Source: Pseudomonadota bacterium
Lineage (GTDB): Bacteria; Pseudomonadota; Gammaproteobacteria; Burkholderiales; JABEVD01
Length of the DNA: 19,841 nt
Assembly: GCA_021811205.1 (NCBI GenBank)
Contig: JAJZPK010000021.1
Location: forward strand, 1 to 19,841
Reading direction: 5' to 3'
Shown here: piece by piece, positions 6,919 through 13,870 of the stretch
Numbering within the stretch: position 1 is the first letter of the stretch
How the letters are laid out: each line of letters opens with the position of its first letter
The notes under the pieces: generated by a model
What the model was told of the DNA's origin: nothing
Seen by the model: the letters and a program-made list of their open reading frames with translations, nothing else
Database searches by the model: none
Made by a program: the position numbers and the translations under genes

Positions 6919-7374
6919 ATGAAATCGGAAGCGGGCACTTATGCGCTGGTACTTCGAAGCGGTTCGAACATCCAGGCGCAAATCGGAAAAGGGGGGATGC
7001 TGGGCATCCATCCGGGTTTCTACATCTACGTGGGCAGCGCTTTCGGTCCCGGCGGCCTGCGGGCCAGGGTATCGCGCCATTGCAGGCAGGACAAGCCCAA
7101 ACGCTGGCATGTCGATTACCTGAGGGAATATGTGACGCCCGAATCGGCATGGTACAGCTATGGACCTGCCCGCTACGAACATGAATGGGCGGCTGTATTG
7201 GCGAAGATGGAAGGGATGAGCCCGGTCAAGGGGTTCGGCTGCAGCGACTGCAGGTGCGGCGCGCATCTGTTCTTTTCTACCGAAAAGCCCGATATGTACG
7301 TCTTTGCCCGAACAATCCAGGGTCGAGTGGAACTGCATTCATGCGAATGCAATGAGTTGATGGAAAGCTTTTGA
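6919..7374 (+). CDS. DUF123 protein, GIY-YIG-like (Uri superfamily) nuclease
   Basis: 151 residues. The N-terminal GTYALVL (residues 6-12) and YIYVGSA (35-41) occupy the GIY and YIG positions of the GIY-YIG nuclease core; GGLRARVSRHCR (45-56) contains the expected arginine, and WHVDYL (63-68) and the glutamate in YEHEW (86-90) complete the family pattern. The C-terminal GFGCSDCRCGAHLF with Cys108, Cys111, Cys113 and His116 resembles a small metal site typical of DUF123 (PF01986). Related domains occur fused to endonuclease III in archaea, which suggests a DNA repair role; in bacteria the free-standing protein is uncharacterised. No strong ribosome site precedes the ATG. Transcribed with, or closely after, the PsiE-like gene; it converges with the alkyltransferase gene. 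Confidence 0.88.
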   Translation: MKSEAGTYALVLRSGSNIQAQIGKGGMLGIHPGFYIYVGSAFGPGGLRARVSRHCRQDKPKRWHVDYLREYVTPESAWYSYGPARYEHEWAAVLAKMEGMSPVKGFGCSDCRCGAHLFFSTEKPDMYVFARTIQGRVELHSCECNELMESF

Positions 7375-7436
7375 AAGCGGTGACAGTAATTACTTGCATT
7401 TAAACGTTCTGCGGCCTGACCGTGTTCTCTGTGCAG

Positions 7437-8270
7437 TCATTCAGCATCCTGTCTTGCTGCCTCCCAGGCGTGAATGGCGTGCTTGCGTATGATTCCCCAC
7501 TGGTAGCCGGCCAGGTCCCCGCTCTGGCGGATGACACGGTGGCACGGAATCACGAAGGCGATAGGGTTGTCGCCGATGGCGCTGCCCACCGCGCGCGCCG
7601 CGCGCGGATGATGGATCGCCTTCGCTATTTCTGTATAGCTGGTCACCTGGCCGGTGGGTATCTGCATGAGCGCCTTCCACACGCTGATCTGGAAATTCGT
7701 GCCTGAAACATAGAGCGACAGCGGGCGGTCAGGTGCGATGTTGCCGCTGAATATGGCATCGGCTGTCGTGTCCGTCTGCGCCGGATTTTCACGGATATGG
7801 GCTCGCGGCCACTTGCGCGCCAGCCGGGCGCGCGCATCGTCTGCCATGCCGGCTTCCAGGAATTCGAGACTGCAGATGCCCCTTGGCGTGATTGCAATGA
7901 ATATCGGGCCGAAAGGCGTGTCGTGCATCCCGTACGCTATCGTCATGCCTTCGCCAGCCGCCTTGAATTCGCCGGGCGTTGCAGCCTCTAGATGAACGAA
8001 ATGATCGTACAGCCGGGAGCCGCTGCTAAGGCCAACGGCATCGGTAACATCGAGTAGCGGCCTGGATTCGGCAAGAAGCCGCTTGGCGCGCTCGACGGTC
8101 AGGACCTGCAAGTAGCGCTTGGGCGTGACGCCTGCCCAACGGCAAAACAGCCTCTGGAAGTGGAAGGGGCTCAGGTGAACATGCGCGGCAATCTCGTCAA
8201 GCGTAGGCTGGCGATCTGCGCGGCAGGTGATGAAATCAATCGCTTGCGCAATTCGGTCGTAATCGGACAT
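7437..8270 (-). CDS. AraC-type HTH / methylated-DNA-protein-cysteine methyltransferase (Ada-like without AdaA zinc domain)
   Basis: 277 residues from the ATG at 8270, chosen because the first domain starts directly there (MSDYDRIAQAIDFI); the longer frame overlaps the upstream gene. Residues about 5-105 are an AraC HTH pair (LDEIAAHVHLSPFHFQRLF and TPKRYLQVLTVERAKRLL). Residues about 110-275 are an O6-alkylguanine-DNA alkyltransferase with IPTGQVTSYTEIAKAI, RAVGSAIGDNPIAFVIPCHR (acceptor Cys243) and GDLAGYQWG. The protein accepts the alkyl group from O6-methylguanine irreversibly. E. coli Ada's N-terminal phosphotriester-accepting Cys4-zinc domain is absent, so induction by that route is not expected. 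It lies 8 bp after the flavin reductase gene, probably as one transcript. Confidence 0.92.
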   Translation of the reverse strand: MSDYDRIAQAIDFITCRADRQPTLDEIAAHVHLSPFHFQRLFCRWAGVTPKRYLQVLTVERAKRLLAESRPLLDVTDAVGLSSGSRLYDHFVHLEAATPGEFKAAGEGMTIAYGMHDTPFGPIFIAITPRGICSLEFLEAGMADDARARLARKWPRAHIRENPAQTDTTADAIFSGNIAPDRPLSLYVSGTNFQISVWKALMQIPTGQVTSYTEIAKAIHHPRAARAVGSAIGDNPIAFVIPCHRVIRQSGDLAGYQWGIIRKHAIHAWEAARQDAE

Positions 8271-8278
8271 GTCATCCC

Positions 8279-8968
8279 TTATGGGAGCGCGGCATCTTGC
8301 GGGTGCACAGAACGAGCCCGGTCGATGTCGGAGGTATGGTAAGCCCTCTCCGGAATCGTCGCCAGTGCGGATTCGTGCAATTCCCCGCCGAGCCCGTAAT
8401 ATTTCTGAAAGCTCATGATCAGCGGCCTCCACTTGTCCGGATCGATCCGGTTCGATTCTCCACTCACAAGCACGGATTCATCGGCGTGAACCCTCATGAT
8501 ACGCGTTTCAAAGCATACGACGAAGCCTCGCAGATCGTCTTTTTCCGCTGCCAGGATATGCGTACCTTCCACCCTGGCTTCGAGCTGTATGGGACACTCT
8601 TTTACCCTGGGCGGGGCGATTGTTTCGGAAGCCGCCCGAGTCAAACCAGCCCTTGCAAACTTGTCCGGTTCATACCGGTAGCCGCGGCTTAGCTTGCGCT
8701 CGGGAACCGGGCAGGCCCCAGTCGTGAGTGCGAGTCGATTGATCGCAGAGACTTCGGCGATCGAGGGGAGATTGATCACGCATTCATGGTTGCGCATCAG
8801 ATTCTGGTACGTCTTGGCCGAGGCGGCTATGCCGAGCATGCATCTCCATCCAAGCCAGAATGCGGAAGAAATGGGTGCAAGGTTGGCCGTGCAGTCTTCA
8901 TTCAGGGTGCTGATCAATACGACAGGCGTCCCGAAATAGAGGATGGAAGGTTCTATGATTTTGTGCAT
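8279..8968 (-). CDS. Flavin reductase family protein (FMN-binding split barrel, flavoredoxin-like)
   Basis: 229 residues. The N-terminal part FGTPVVLISTLNEDCTANLA, then SSAFWLGWRCMLGIAASAKT and QNLMRNHECVINLPS, follows the flavin reductase-like domain (PF01613), a split beta barrel that binds FMN without covalent attachment. The C-terminal half contains VKECPIQLEARVEGTHIL, the barrel strand seen in this family. Such proteins reduce flavin with NAD(P)H or serve as flavin electron carriers; the substrate here is unknown. Cytosolic, with no signal peptide. Transcribed leftward from the 182-bp region shared with the CNBD-DUF1003 gene, followed directly by the alkyltransferase gene. Start at 8968 is the first ATG and leaves a normal N-terminus. 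Confidence 0.88.
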   Translation of the reverse strand: MHKIIEPSILYFGTPVVLISTLNEDCTANLAPISSAFWLGWRCMLGIAASAKTYQNLMRNHECVINLPSIAEVSAINRLALTTGACPVPERKLSRGYRYEPDKFARAGLTRAASETIAPPRVKECPIQLEARVEGTHILAAEKDDLRGFVVCFETRIMRVHADESVLVSGESNRIDPDKWRPLIMSFQKYYGLGGELHESALATIPERAYHTSDIDRARSVHPQDAALP

Positions 8969-9091
8969 GTCCAGCTCATCAAAGTTGAAGAATACCGATT
9001 GTGCATGCCGTCAAAGATGGCTGCGACCCGGATCTTGCGGTTTCGCATGGGTGCAGCGAGAAGCTGCCAACTTGTTTTGACCAGGGCAAAG

Positions 9092-9120
9092 TTGCATTGC
9101 AGCGCTTGCCGTCATAAAGT
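9092..9120 (+). promoter_or_regulatory. Possible sigma70 promoter of the CNBD-DUF1003 gene
   Basis: TTGCAT (9092-9097) and TAAAGT (9115-9120) with a 17-bp spacer, 30 bp before the ATG at 9151. Moderate match only. Confidence 0.35.
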
Positions 9121-9150
9121 TGGCTTGTTTTCGCCACATGAAGGTGAGCC

Positions 9151-9975
9151 ATGTCCTGCGATCCTGAAATACTGAAAGATGTTCCCCTTTTCTCGCTGCT
9201 CGACAAAGACGAGCTCGCCGTGCTCGCCTCCCAGGTCGAGCTGAAAAGATTCGGGCAGCGGCAGCGGATATACAAGATCGGGGAGCCGAGCGAGCGCGCC
9301 TACGTCATGGTCTCCGGCTCGGTGCAGATTTCGACCATAGACGAGGACGGGCAGGCCGTGCTGATCGACGAGCCGATGAAAGGCGATGTTTTCGGATTTG
9401 CCTCCATGCTGTCAGGCGCGCCCCACCAGTCGGAAGCGATCGCGGGAGAGGAATCTCAATGCATCGAGCTCGACCGAAACGACATCACCATCCTGCTGCG
9501 CAGCAAGCCCGACGCCGGGCTCGACCTGATGACGGTCATGGGCAGACAGTTCCATGCGGCGGAGCGGCTGGTCAGGTTGCGCGCATCGCGCAATCCCAAC
9601 GACCTGATCGAGGAATCCCAGACCTTCGGCGAGAGGATCGCGGACATGGTCGCATCCTTCGGCGGCTCGTGGACCTTCATCACGATCTTCGCCCTCGTCC
9701 TGATCGTCTACACCGCAGTCAACGTCGAGCTCGGAAAATCCGCGTGGGATCCCTATCCGTTCATCCTGCTGAACCTGTTCCTTTCGATGCTCGCCGCCAT
9801 ACAGGCGCCCATCATCATGATGAGCCAGAACAGGCAGGACAAGAAAGACAGACTGAGAAACGAGCTGGATTTCAACGTCAACAGAAGCTCGCTCACCGAA
9901 ATCCAGGGGCTCGCGAGAAGGATCAACCTCCTTTACGACAAGGTCGACGATCTCGAGGAAATGTTGAGGAAATAG
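9151..9975 (+). CDS. Cyclic nucleotide-binding-domain DUF1003 membrane protein
   Basis: 274 residues. Residues about 10-128 form a CNBD beta roll (LFSLLDKDELAVLASQVE, RIYKIGEPSERAYVMVSGSV, GDVFGFASMLSG). The usual phosphate-binding cassette residues are missing: Phe83 stands where Glu is expected, and PHQS (91-94) where the Arg-Ser pair is expected, so cAMP or cGMP binding is doubtful. Residues about 155-270 are DUF1003 (PF06210) with two transmembrane helices (about 173-192 and 202-225), the conserved WDPYPFILLNLFLSML stretch and AIQAPIIMMSQNRQ, then a coiled-coil-like C-terminus. DUF1003 function is unknown. The ATG follows a GAAGGTGA ribosome site. It probably heads a unit with htpX 34 bp downstream; joint envelope-stress work is possible but unproven. 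Confidence 0.9.
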   Translation: MSCDPEILKDVPLFSLLDKDELAVLASQVELKRFGQRQRIYKIGEPSERAYVMVSGSVQISTIDEDGQAVLIDEPMKGDVFGFASMLSGAPHQSEAIAGEESQCIELDRNDITILLRSKPDAGLDLMTVMGRQFHAAERLVRLRASRNPNDLIEESQTFGERIADMVASFGGSWTFITIFALVLIVYTAVNVELGKSAWDPYPFILLNLFLSMLAAIQAPIIMMSQNRQDKKDRLRNELDFNVNRSSLTEIQGLARRINLLYDKVDDLEEMLRK

Positions 9976-10009
9976 GGCTATAGTTGTATGGTCCACGGGG
10001 AGGGTTTCC

Positions 10010-10891
10010 ATGAGGCGCATCTTCCTTTTCCTGCTCACCAATCTTGCCGTTCTGCTCGTCCTGTCTGTCGCGGTGAAGGCATTCGGCATCGAGCCTTATC
10101 TTCATGCAAGCGGAACGAGCCCGCAGGCACTCCTCGTTTTCGCGGCAGTCATCGGCTTCGGCGGATCGTTCGTCTCGCTCGCCCTGTCGAAGCGCATGGC
10201 CATGATGTCCGTCGGCGCAAGGGTGATTTCCGAGCCCGGAACGACTGAGGAATTCTGGCTGATCGAGACGGTCAGGCGGCATGCGCAAAGAGCGAAAATT
10301 GGCATGCCCGAAGTCGCGATCTACGATTCGATGGATGCGAATGCATTCGCCACCGGGATGAACAGGAATTCTTCCCTGATCGCCGTTTCGACAGGTCTGC
10401 TCTCCAACATGACGAGGGAAGAGGCCGAAGCCGTCCTGGGACACGAAATCACGCATGTTTCGAACGGCGACATGGTCACCATGGCGCTCATCCAGGGAGT
10501 GGTGAACACCTTCGTCATCTTCCTCTCGCGGGTGATCGGACAGCTCGTCGACAAGGCGATCTTCAGGACGGAGAAGGGGAACGGCCCGGCCTTCTTTGTC
10601 GCCATGATAATCTCCGAACTGGTTCTGGGGATCCTCGCGACCCTCATCGTGCTGTGGTTCTCGAGGCGCAGGGAATTCAGGGCTGATGCGGGAGGCGCTC
10701 ATCTTTCCGGGAAAGGGAACATGATTTCGGCGCTGAGGCGGCTGGAGGCGTTGCACCCTTCACCCTTGCCCGAAAGGATGGCCGCGTTCGGCATTTCGGG
10801 CGGCACGGGAAAGGGGATTGCCCGCCTCTTCATGACCCACCCGCCCATAAGCGAGCGGATCGCGGCGCTCGAATCGGCTAGTCTTCAATGA
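10010..10891 (+). CDS. htpX: Membrane-bound zinc metalloprotease HtpX
   Basis: 293 residues, the normal HtpX length. Two N-terminal transmembrane helices (about 4-24 and 38-58) and two more after the catalytic helix (about 155-175 and 193-217). The zinc site is complete: HEITH at 145-149 with Glu146 catalytic, and a third ligand Glu222 in REFRADAGGA. HtpX degrades misfolded or damaged inner-membrane proteins on the cytoplasmic side, in partnership with FtsH in E. coli, where it is induced by the Cpx response. A GGGGAGGG ribosome site precedes the ATG. It follows the CNBD-DUF1003 gene closely. Its end overlaps the end of the convergent ychJ by 14 bp, so no separate terminator fits between them. 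Confidence 0.96.
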   Translation: MRRIFLFLLTNLAVLLVLSVAVKAFGIEPYLHASGTSPQALLVFAAVIGFGGSFVSLALSKRMAMMSVGARVISEPGTTEEFWLIETVRRHAQRAKIGMPEVAIYDSMDANAFATGMNRNSSLIAVSTGLLSNMTREEAEAVLGHEITHVSNGDMVTMALIQGVVNTFVIFLSRVIGQLVDKAIFRTEKGNGPAFFVAMIISELVLGILATLIVLWFSRRREFRADAGGAHLSGKGNMISALRRLEALHPSPLPERMAAFGISGGTGKGIARLFMTHPPISERIAALESASLQ

Positions 10892-11231
10892 CGCCGTCGA
10901 GATAGAGCCATTTCCCATCCTCGAAAAGAAAACGGCTTTTCTCGCGCAGGCGGTGTGCCCTCCCGTTTATCTTGTACCTGGCTACGAATTCGACGGTGTC
11001 TGGAGTGCAAGTCTTCACTTCCAGCCCTATCCACTTGAGCCCTTCGAATTCGATTCCGTTCGGTCTCGACGAAGGATGCCAGGTTTCGAGCAGGTAGGAT
11101 TCGAGTCCCAGCTCATAGGCGCTGTAGCGCGAGCGCATCAGGGATTCCGGATCGGGCGCAGGCTTTCCGGAATGGTACATTCCGCAGCATGAGTCGTAAT
11201 CGAGGAATTTTCCGCAGGGGCATTTCGTCAG
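10878..11231 (-). CDS. ychJ: YchJ-family metal-binding protein, apparent CTG start
   Basis: 117 residues with Met at a CTG codon. The frame has no ATG, GTG or TTG between the hemF interior and the first conserved motif; the next ATG upstream that could serve is far inside hemF, and an internal ATG (in CGMYHSG) would delete the conserved CPCG. CTG at 11231-11229 overlaps the hemF stop as CTGA and gives [16 protein letters not shown], matching the family N-terminus. The zinc-type cysteines Cys4, Cys6, Cys15 and Cys16 are present, followed by [13 protein letters not shown] and [12 protein letters not shown], the YchJ (UPF0225) signature, and [15 protein letters not shown]. The protein ends there, without the second SEC-C cysteine motif of E. 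coli YchJ. Function of the family is unknown. Likely translated by coupling to hemF. Confidence 0.85.
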   Translation of the reverse strand: MTKCPCGKFLDYDSCCGMYHSGKPAPDPESLMRSRYSAYELGLESYLLETWHPSSRPNGIEFEGLKWIGLEVKTCTPDTVEFVARYKINGRAHRLREKSRFLFEDGKWLYLDGVIED

Positions 11232-12124
11232 ATCCAGTCCCGCCCGATGATGAAATCCGTGTAGAGCTTCTCCTCCGGGCTTCCCTTTTCCGGGTGCCAA
11301 TCGTAGCGCCATTTCACGATGGGCGGGAGGGACATCAGGATCGATTCGGTTCTTCCTCCCGACTGCAGGCCGAACAGCGTTCCCCTGTCGAAAACGAGGT
11401 TGAATTCCACGTAGCGGCCGCGCCTGTAGGCCTGGAAATCCCGCTCCCTCTCGCCGTATGGAATGTTCATGCGCCGCTCGAGAATGGGCACGTAGGCTGA
11501 CAGGAAATGGTCCCCCACGCTCTCCGTCAGGTTGAAACAGGTTTCGAAATCGGGCTGGTTCAGGTCGTCGAAGAAGATGCCGCCCACACCCCTGGGCTCG
11601 TTCCTGTGCTTGAGATAGAAATACTCGTCGCACCATTTCTTGAATTCGGGATGATAGTTCGAACCGAAAGGCTGCAGCGCGTTCCTGCAGGTCTGGTGGA
11701 AATGGATGGCGTCTTCCTCGAAGCCGTAATAGGGGGTGAGATCCATTCCTCCGCCGAACCACCATACGGGGTCGTGCCCTTCCTTTTCCGCGATGAAGAA
11801 GCGCACATTCATGTGCACGGTCGGCGCATAGGGATTCCGGGGATGGAAGACGAGGGAAACGCCCATCGCCTGGAAAGACCGGCCGGCGAGTTCGGGTCGA
11901 GAAGCGGTCGCTGAAGGCGGAAGCCCGTGTCCGAAGACGTGGGAAAAGTTGACCCCGCCTCGCTCGAGCACGTTGCCCTCCTCGATGACGCAGGACGTTC
12001 CCCCGCCGCCTTCGGGCCGTTTCCAGCTGTCGCGGCGGAAGGGTTTTCCGTCGACCTGCTCGAGTCTTTCGACGATCAGTTCCTGCAATTCCGTGAGGAA
12101 GTCCTTGACCCCTGCTATGTCCAT
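11228..12124 (-). CDS. hemF: Oxygen-dependent coproporphyrinogen III oxidase
   Basis: 298 residues (E. coli 299). It converts coproporphyrinogen III to protoporphyrinogen IX by two oxygen-dependent decarboxylations, in haem synthesis, in the cytosol. Family motifs are intact: [58 protein letters not shown], and [20 protein letters not shown] near the C-terminus. The ATG at 12124 is chosen because a ribosome site (GGAG, six bases before it) is present and the protein then starts [14 protein letters not shown], as in relatives; the longer frame runs to 12211 into the preceding gene. It is followed by ychJ with a 4-bp overlap. The oxygen dependence implies at least microaerobic life. Confidence 0.96.
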   Translation of the reverse strand: MDIAGVKDFLTELQELIVERLEQVDGKPFRRDSWKRPEGGGGTSCVIEEGNVLERGGVNFSHVFGHGLPPSATASRPELAGRSFQAMGVSLVFHPRNPYAPTVHMNVRFFIAEKEGHDPVWWFGGGMDLTPYYGFEEDAIHFHQTCRNALQPFGSNYHPEFKKWCDEYFYLKHRNEPRGVGGIFFDDLNQPDFETCFNLTESVGDHFLSAYVPILERRMNIPYGERERDFQAYRRGRYVEFNLVFDRGTLFGLQSGGRTESILMSLPPIVKWRYDWHPEKGSPEEKLYTDFIIGRDWI

Positions 12125-12155
12125 TTTTTCTCCATGTTTTGTGTTTCCATGCCCG

Positions 12156-12161
12156 ATTGTA
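12156..12161 (-). promoter_or_regulatory. Possible -10 element for hemF
   Basis: TACAAT on the minus strand, 31 bp before the hemF start in the 65-bp gap. No good -35 box at the right distance, so weak. Confidence 0.25.
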
Positions 12162-12189
12162 CCGCAGAAGCAGGCGCCTTGCCCCAGCC

Positions 12190-13449
12190 TCACCTTGGAA
12201 AGGCCCGACAAAGCGAACCGATGACCTGTCTGGACAAATTGAGGTTCGAATCCATCAGGCCTTCGAAAATTTCCGGCGTGAGCTCGAACAGGAAGCTCTC
12301 CGCTTCCGCAACGAATGTTGCATTGACCGGCCTCCCCAGAAGATGGTCGACTTCGCCGAACAATTCGCCTTCATTCACTTCTCCGATTCGGACAAGCCCT
12401 TGCCGCTCGTTCTTGTAGATCCCGACCTTTCCGGAATAAAGAAAATAGATCGACGAGGAGATGGAATGCTGCCGAATGACGATTGCGTCCTTGTGGCAGA
12501 ACCGGCCGTATTTCTCCATCAGGCGCTTGGAGCGCTTGAACAGGGCATGCTCGATCCGCGCAGCAAGCGGACCTCTTCCTTCACTGCCCAGAAAGATTCT
12601 TTCCATCGCGATCACGTCGATTTTTCCTGAAACGCGCAAGAATTCCGCACAGAGCAGAAAAATGAGGCTGACGATATAGGCCCAGATCAGGGCGAAAATG
12701 ATCGCCCCGAGGGATCCATAGATGCGGATGTATTGATCGACCTTGAAGACGGTGTTCGTGAAGAACTGGAACACTGCGATGAGCAGTGCGCAGGCGAAGC
12801 TGGTTGCGATCGCGAGCCGAAAGCCGGGCCGTTTCGGCGGGATCAGATAGAAAGCCAGGAATGCGACCGACCATGTCAGCAGGAAAGGCATCAATCTGCC
12901 GATCAGGACGAAGCATGGCTTGAGGAGATGGCCGAGAGCGGGAATGCCGATCGCGGCATAATCGAGATGGATGGTGAGGTAGTCACCGACGCTCCAAAGG
13001 CCCAGAACGAGAAAGGAAAAGGGGATGATCAGGAGGGATATCGTGTTGACGATGATGAAGCGCCTGTTCCTCGGGGCGGAGAAGATCACCGCGAATGCGC
13101 CCTGAACGGAGCGCATGAGCCCCCTGGTACTCCAGAGCAGCACCACTATGCTCACCCAGCTGGTGACCTTGAACAGCCCATAATAATTGTCGGATGAATT
13201 CGAGAAATCGACATCCATGAAATTGAGATGCAGCATTCCGAGCATAAAATACAATGCCTTGCTGAGATCAAGGTTTCCGGCAATGATCGTATTCAGAAGA
13301 TAGACGAGAGGAATGGCGGAAAGGAAGAAATAGAGGGCCATTCCCGAGGCATGATTCTGCGTTTCCTTCTTGAAGAAGATGGTCAGCGTCATGTAGAGGG
13401 ACTGAGAAAACCGGCTTGCGCCATCCCGAAGGGATTTCATGGCATTCAT
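12190..13449 (-). CDS. YihY/BrkB-family membrane protein fused to a C-terminal CNBD
   Basis: 419 residues; plain YihY proteins are about 290. Residues about 20-275 are the YihY/BrkB domain with six transmembrane helices (about 37-57, 95-125, 129-153, 172-203, 211-234, 243-272) and the typical segments [13 protein letters not shown] and [16 protein letters not shown] linker with basic residues (about 275-320) leads to a CNBD beta roll (about 310-410): [27 protein letters not shown], then PVNAT. GlyGlu (365-366) is kept but the phosphate-binding Arg is Val375, so classical cyclic nucleotide binding is doubtful. YihY proteins lack a settled function (once misnamed RNase BN). Starts 4 bp after the PstS-like gene and is probably its operon partner. 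The second ATG at 13440 is an alternative start. Confidence 0.9.
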   Translation of the reverse strand: MNAMKSLRDGASRFSQSLYMTLTIFFKKETQNHASGMALYFFLSAIPLVYLLNTIIAGNLDLSKALYFMLGMLHLNFMDVDFSNSSDNYYGLFKVTSWVSIVVLLWSTRGLMRSVQGAFAVIFSAPRNRRFIIVNTISLLIIPFSFLVLGLWSVGDYLTIHLDYAAIGIPALGHLLKPCFVLIGRLMPFLLTWSVAFLAFYLIPPKRPGFRLAIATSFACALLIAVFQFFTNTVFKVDQYIRIYGSLGAIIFALIWAYIVSLIFLLCAEFLRVSGKIDVIAMERIFLGSEGRGPLAARIEHALFKRSKRLMEKYGRFCHKDAIVIRQHSISSSIYFLYSGKVGIYKNERQGLVRIGEVNEGELFGEVDHLLGRPVNATFVAEAESFLFELTPEIFEGLMDSNLNLSRQVIGSLCRAFPR

Positions 13450-13453
13450 GATT

Positions 13454-13870
13454 TCACTGAAGCTCCATCAGCACCTTGACGTCCTTGGGCAAGGTGCTGG
13501 CATGGACATAACCGATTGCACCGGGAATGGTGCGGACGAAATTCAGCACGGCCTGATCCGAAGTCTGGACGGAAGGAGGCAGCTTGCCTTGAAAGCGCAG
13601 GCGGTTCCAGTAATCGGCCATTTGCTGGGGGGAAAGATGGAAGACCTGTTTCGAGAATTCCGCGCGCTCCGGGCTCGTCACTTCGCGGTTGACCGGCACG
13701 ACCCTGATCCCGCCCGGCCATTCCTGCTGCTTCATGATGTATATGTCGGCCAGTTCTTTCATCGAGATCCTGTTTTCGGTAACCAGTGGGGATGCGATGA
13801 TCAGGAGCCTCTGGGCATGACCCGAAAGCGGCCAGACCATGCTCAGCACAAGAATCAGCCTGCGCTTCAG
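13454..13870 (-). CDS. PstS-like periplasmic substrate-binding protein (short), apparent CTG start
   Basis: 138 residues if started at CTG 13870-13868, which overlaps the porin-like stop as CTGA. This start gives MKRRLILVLSMVWPLSGHAQ, a textbook signal peptide (cleavage after Ala19). Alternatives are a TTG at 13891, giving a longer odd n-region, or an ATG inside the hydrophobic core that would destroy the signal. The mature part (RLLIIASPLVTENRISMKEL, then PGGIRVVPVNREVTSPER and VLNFVRTIPGAIGYV) resembles the short phosphate-ABC-transporter substrate-binding-like family related to PstS. No permease or ATPase genes are nearby, so transport by a classical Pst system is not indicated. It sits between a porin-like gene and YihY-CNBD, overlapping the first by 4 bp and 4 bp before the second. 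Confidence 0.78.
   Translation of the reverse strand: MKRRLILVLSMVWPLSGHAQRLLIIASPLVTENRISMKELADIYIMKQQEWPGGIRVVPVNREVTSPERAEFSKQVFHLSPQQMADYWNRLRFQGKLPPSVQTSDQAVLNFVRTIPGAIGYVHASTLPKDVKVLMELQ

Noticed and set aside
13454..13870. Full phosphate ABC transporter
   Set aside because: No permease (PstA/PstC) or ATPase (PstB) genes are in the window; only the binding-protein-like gene is present.
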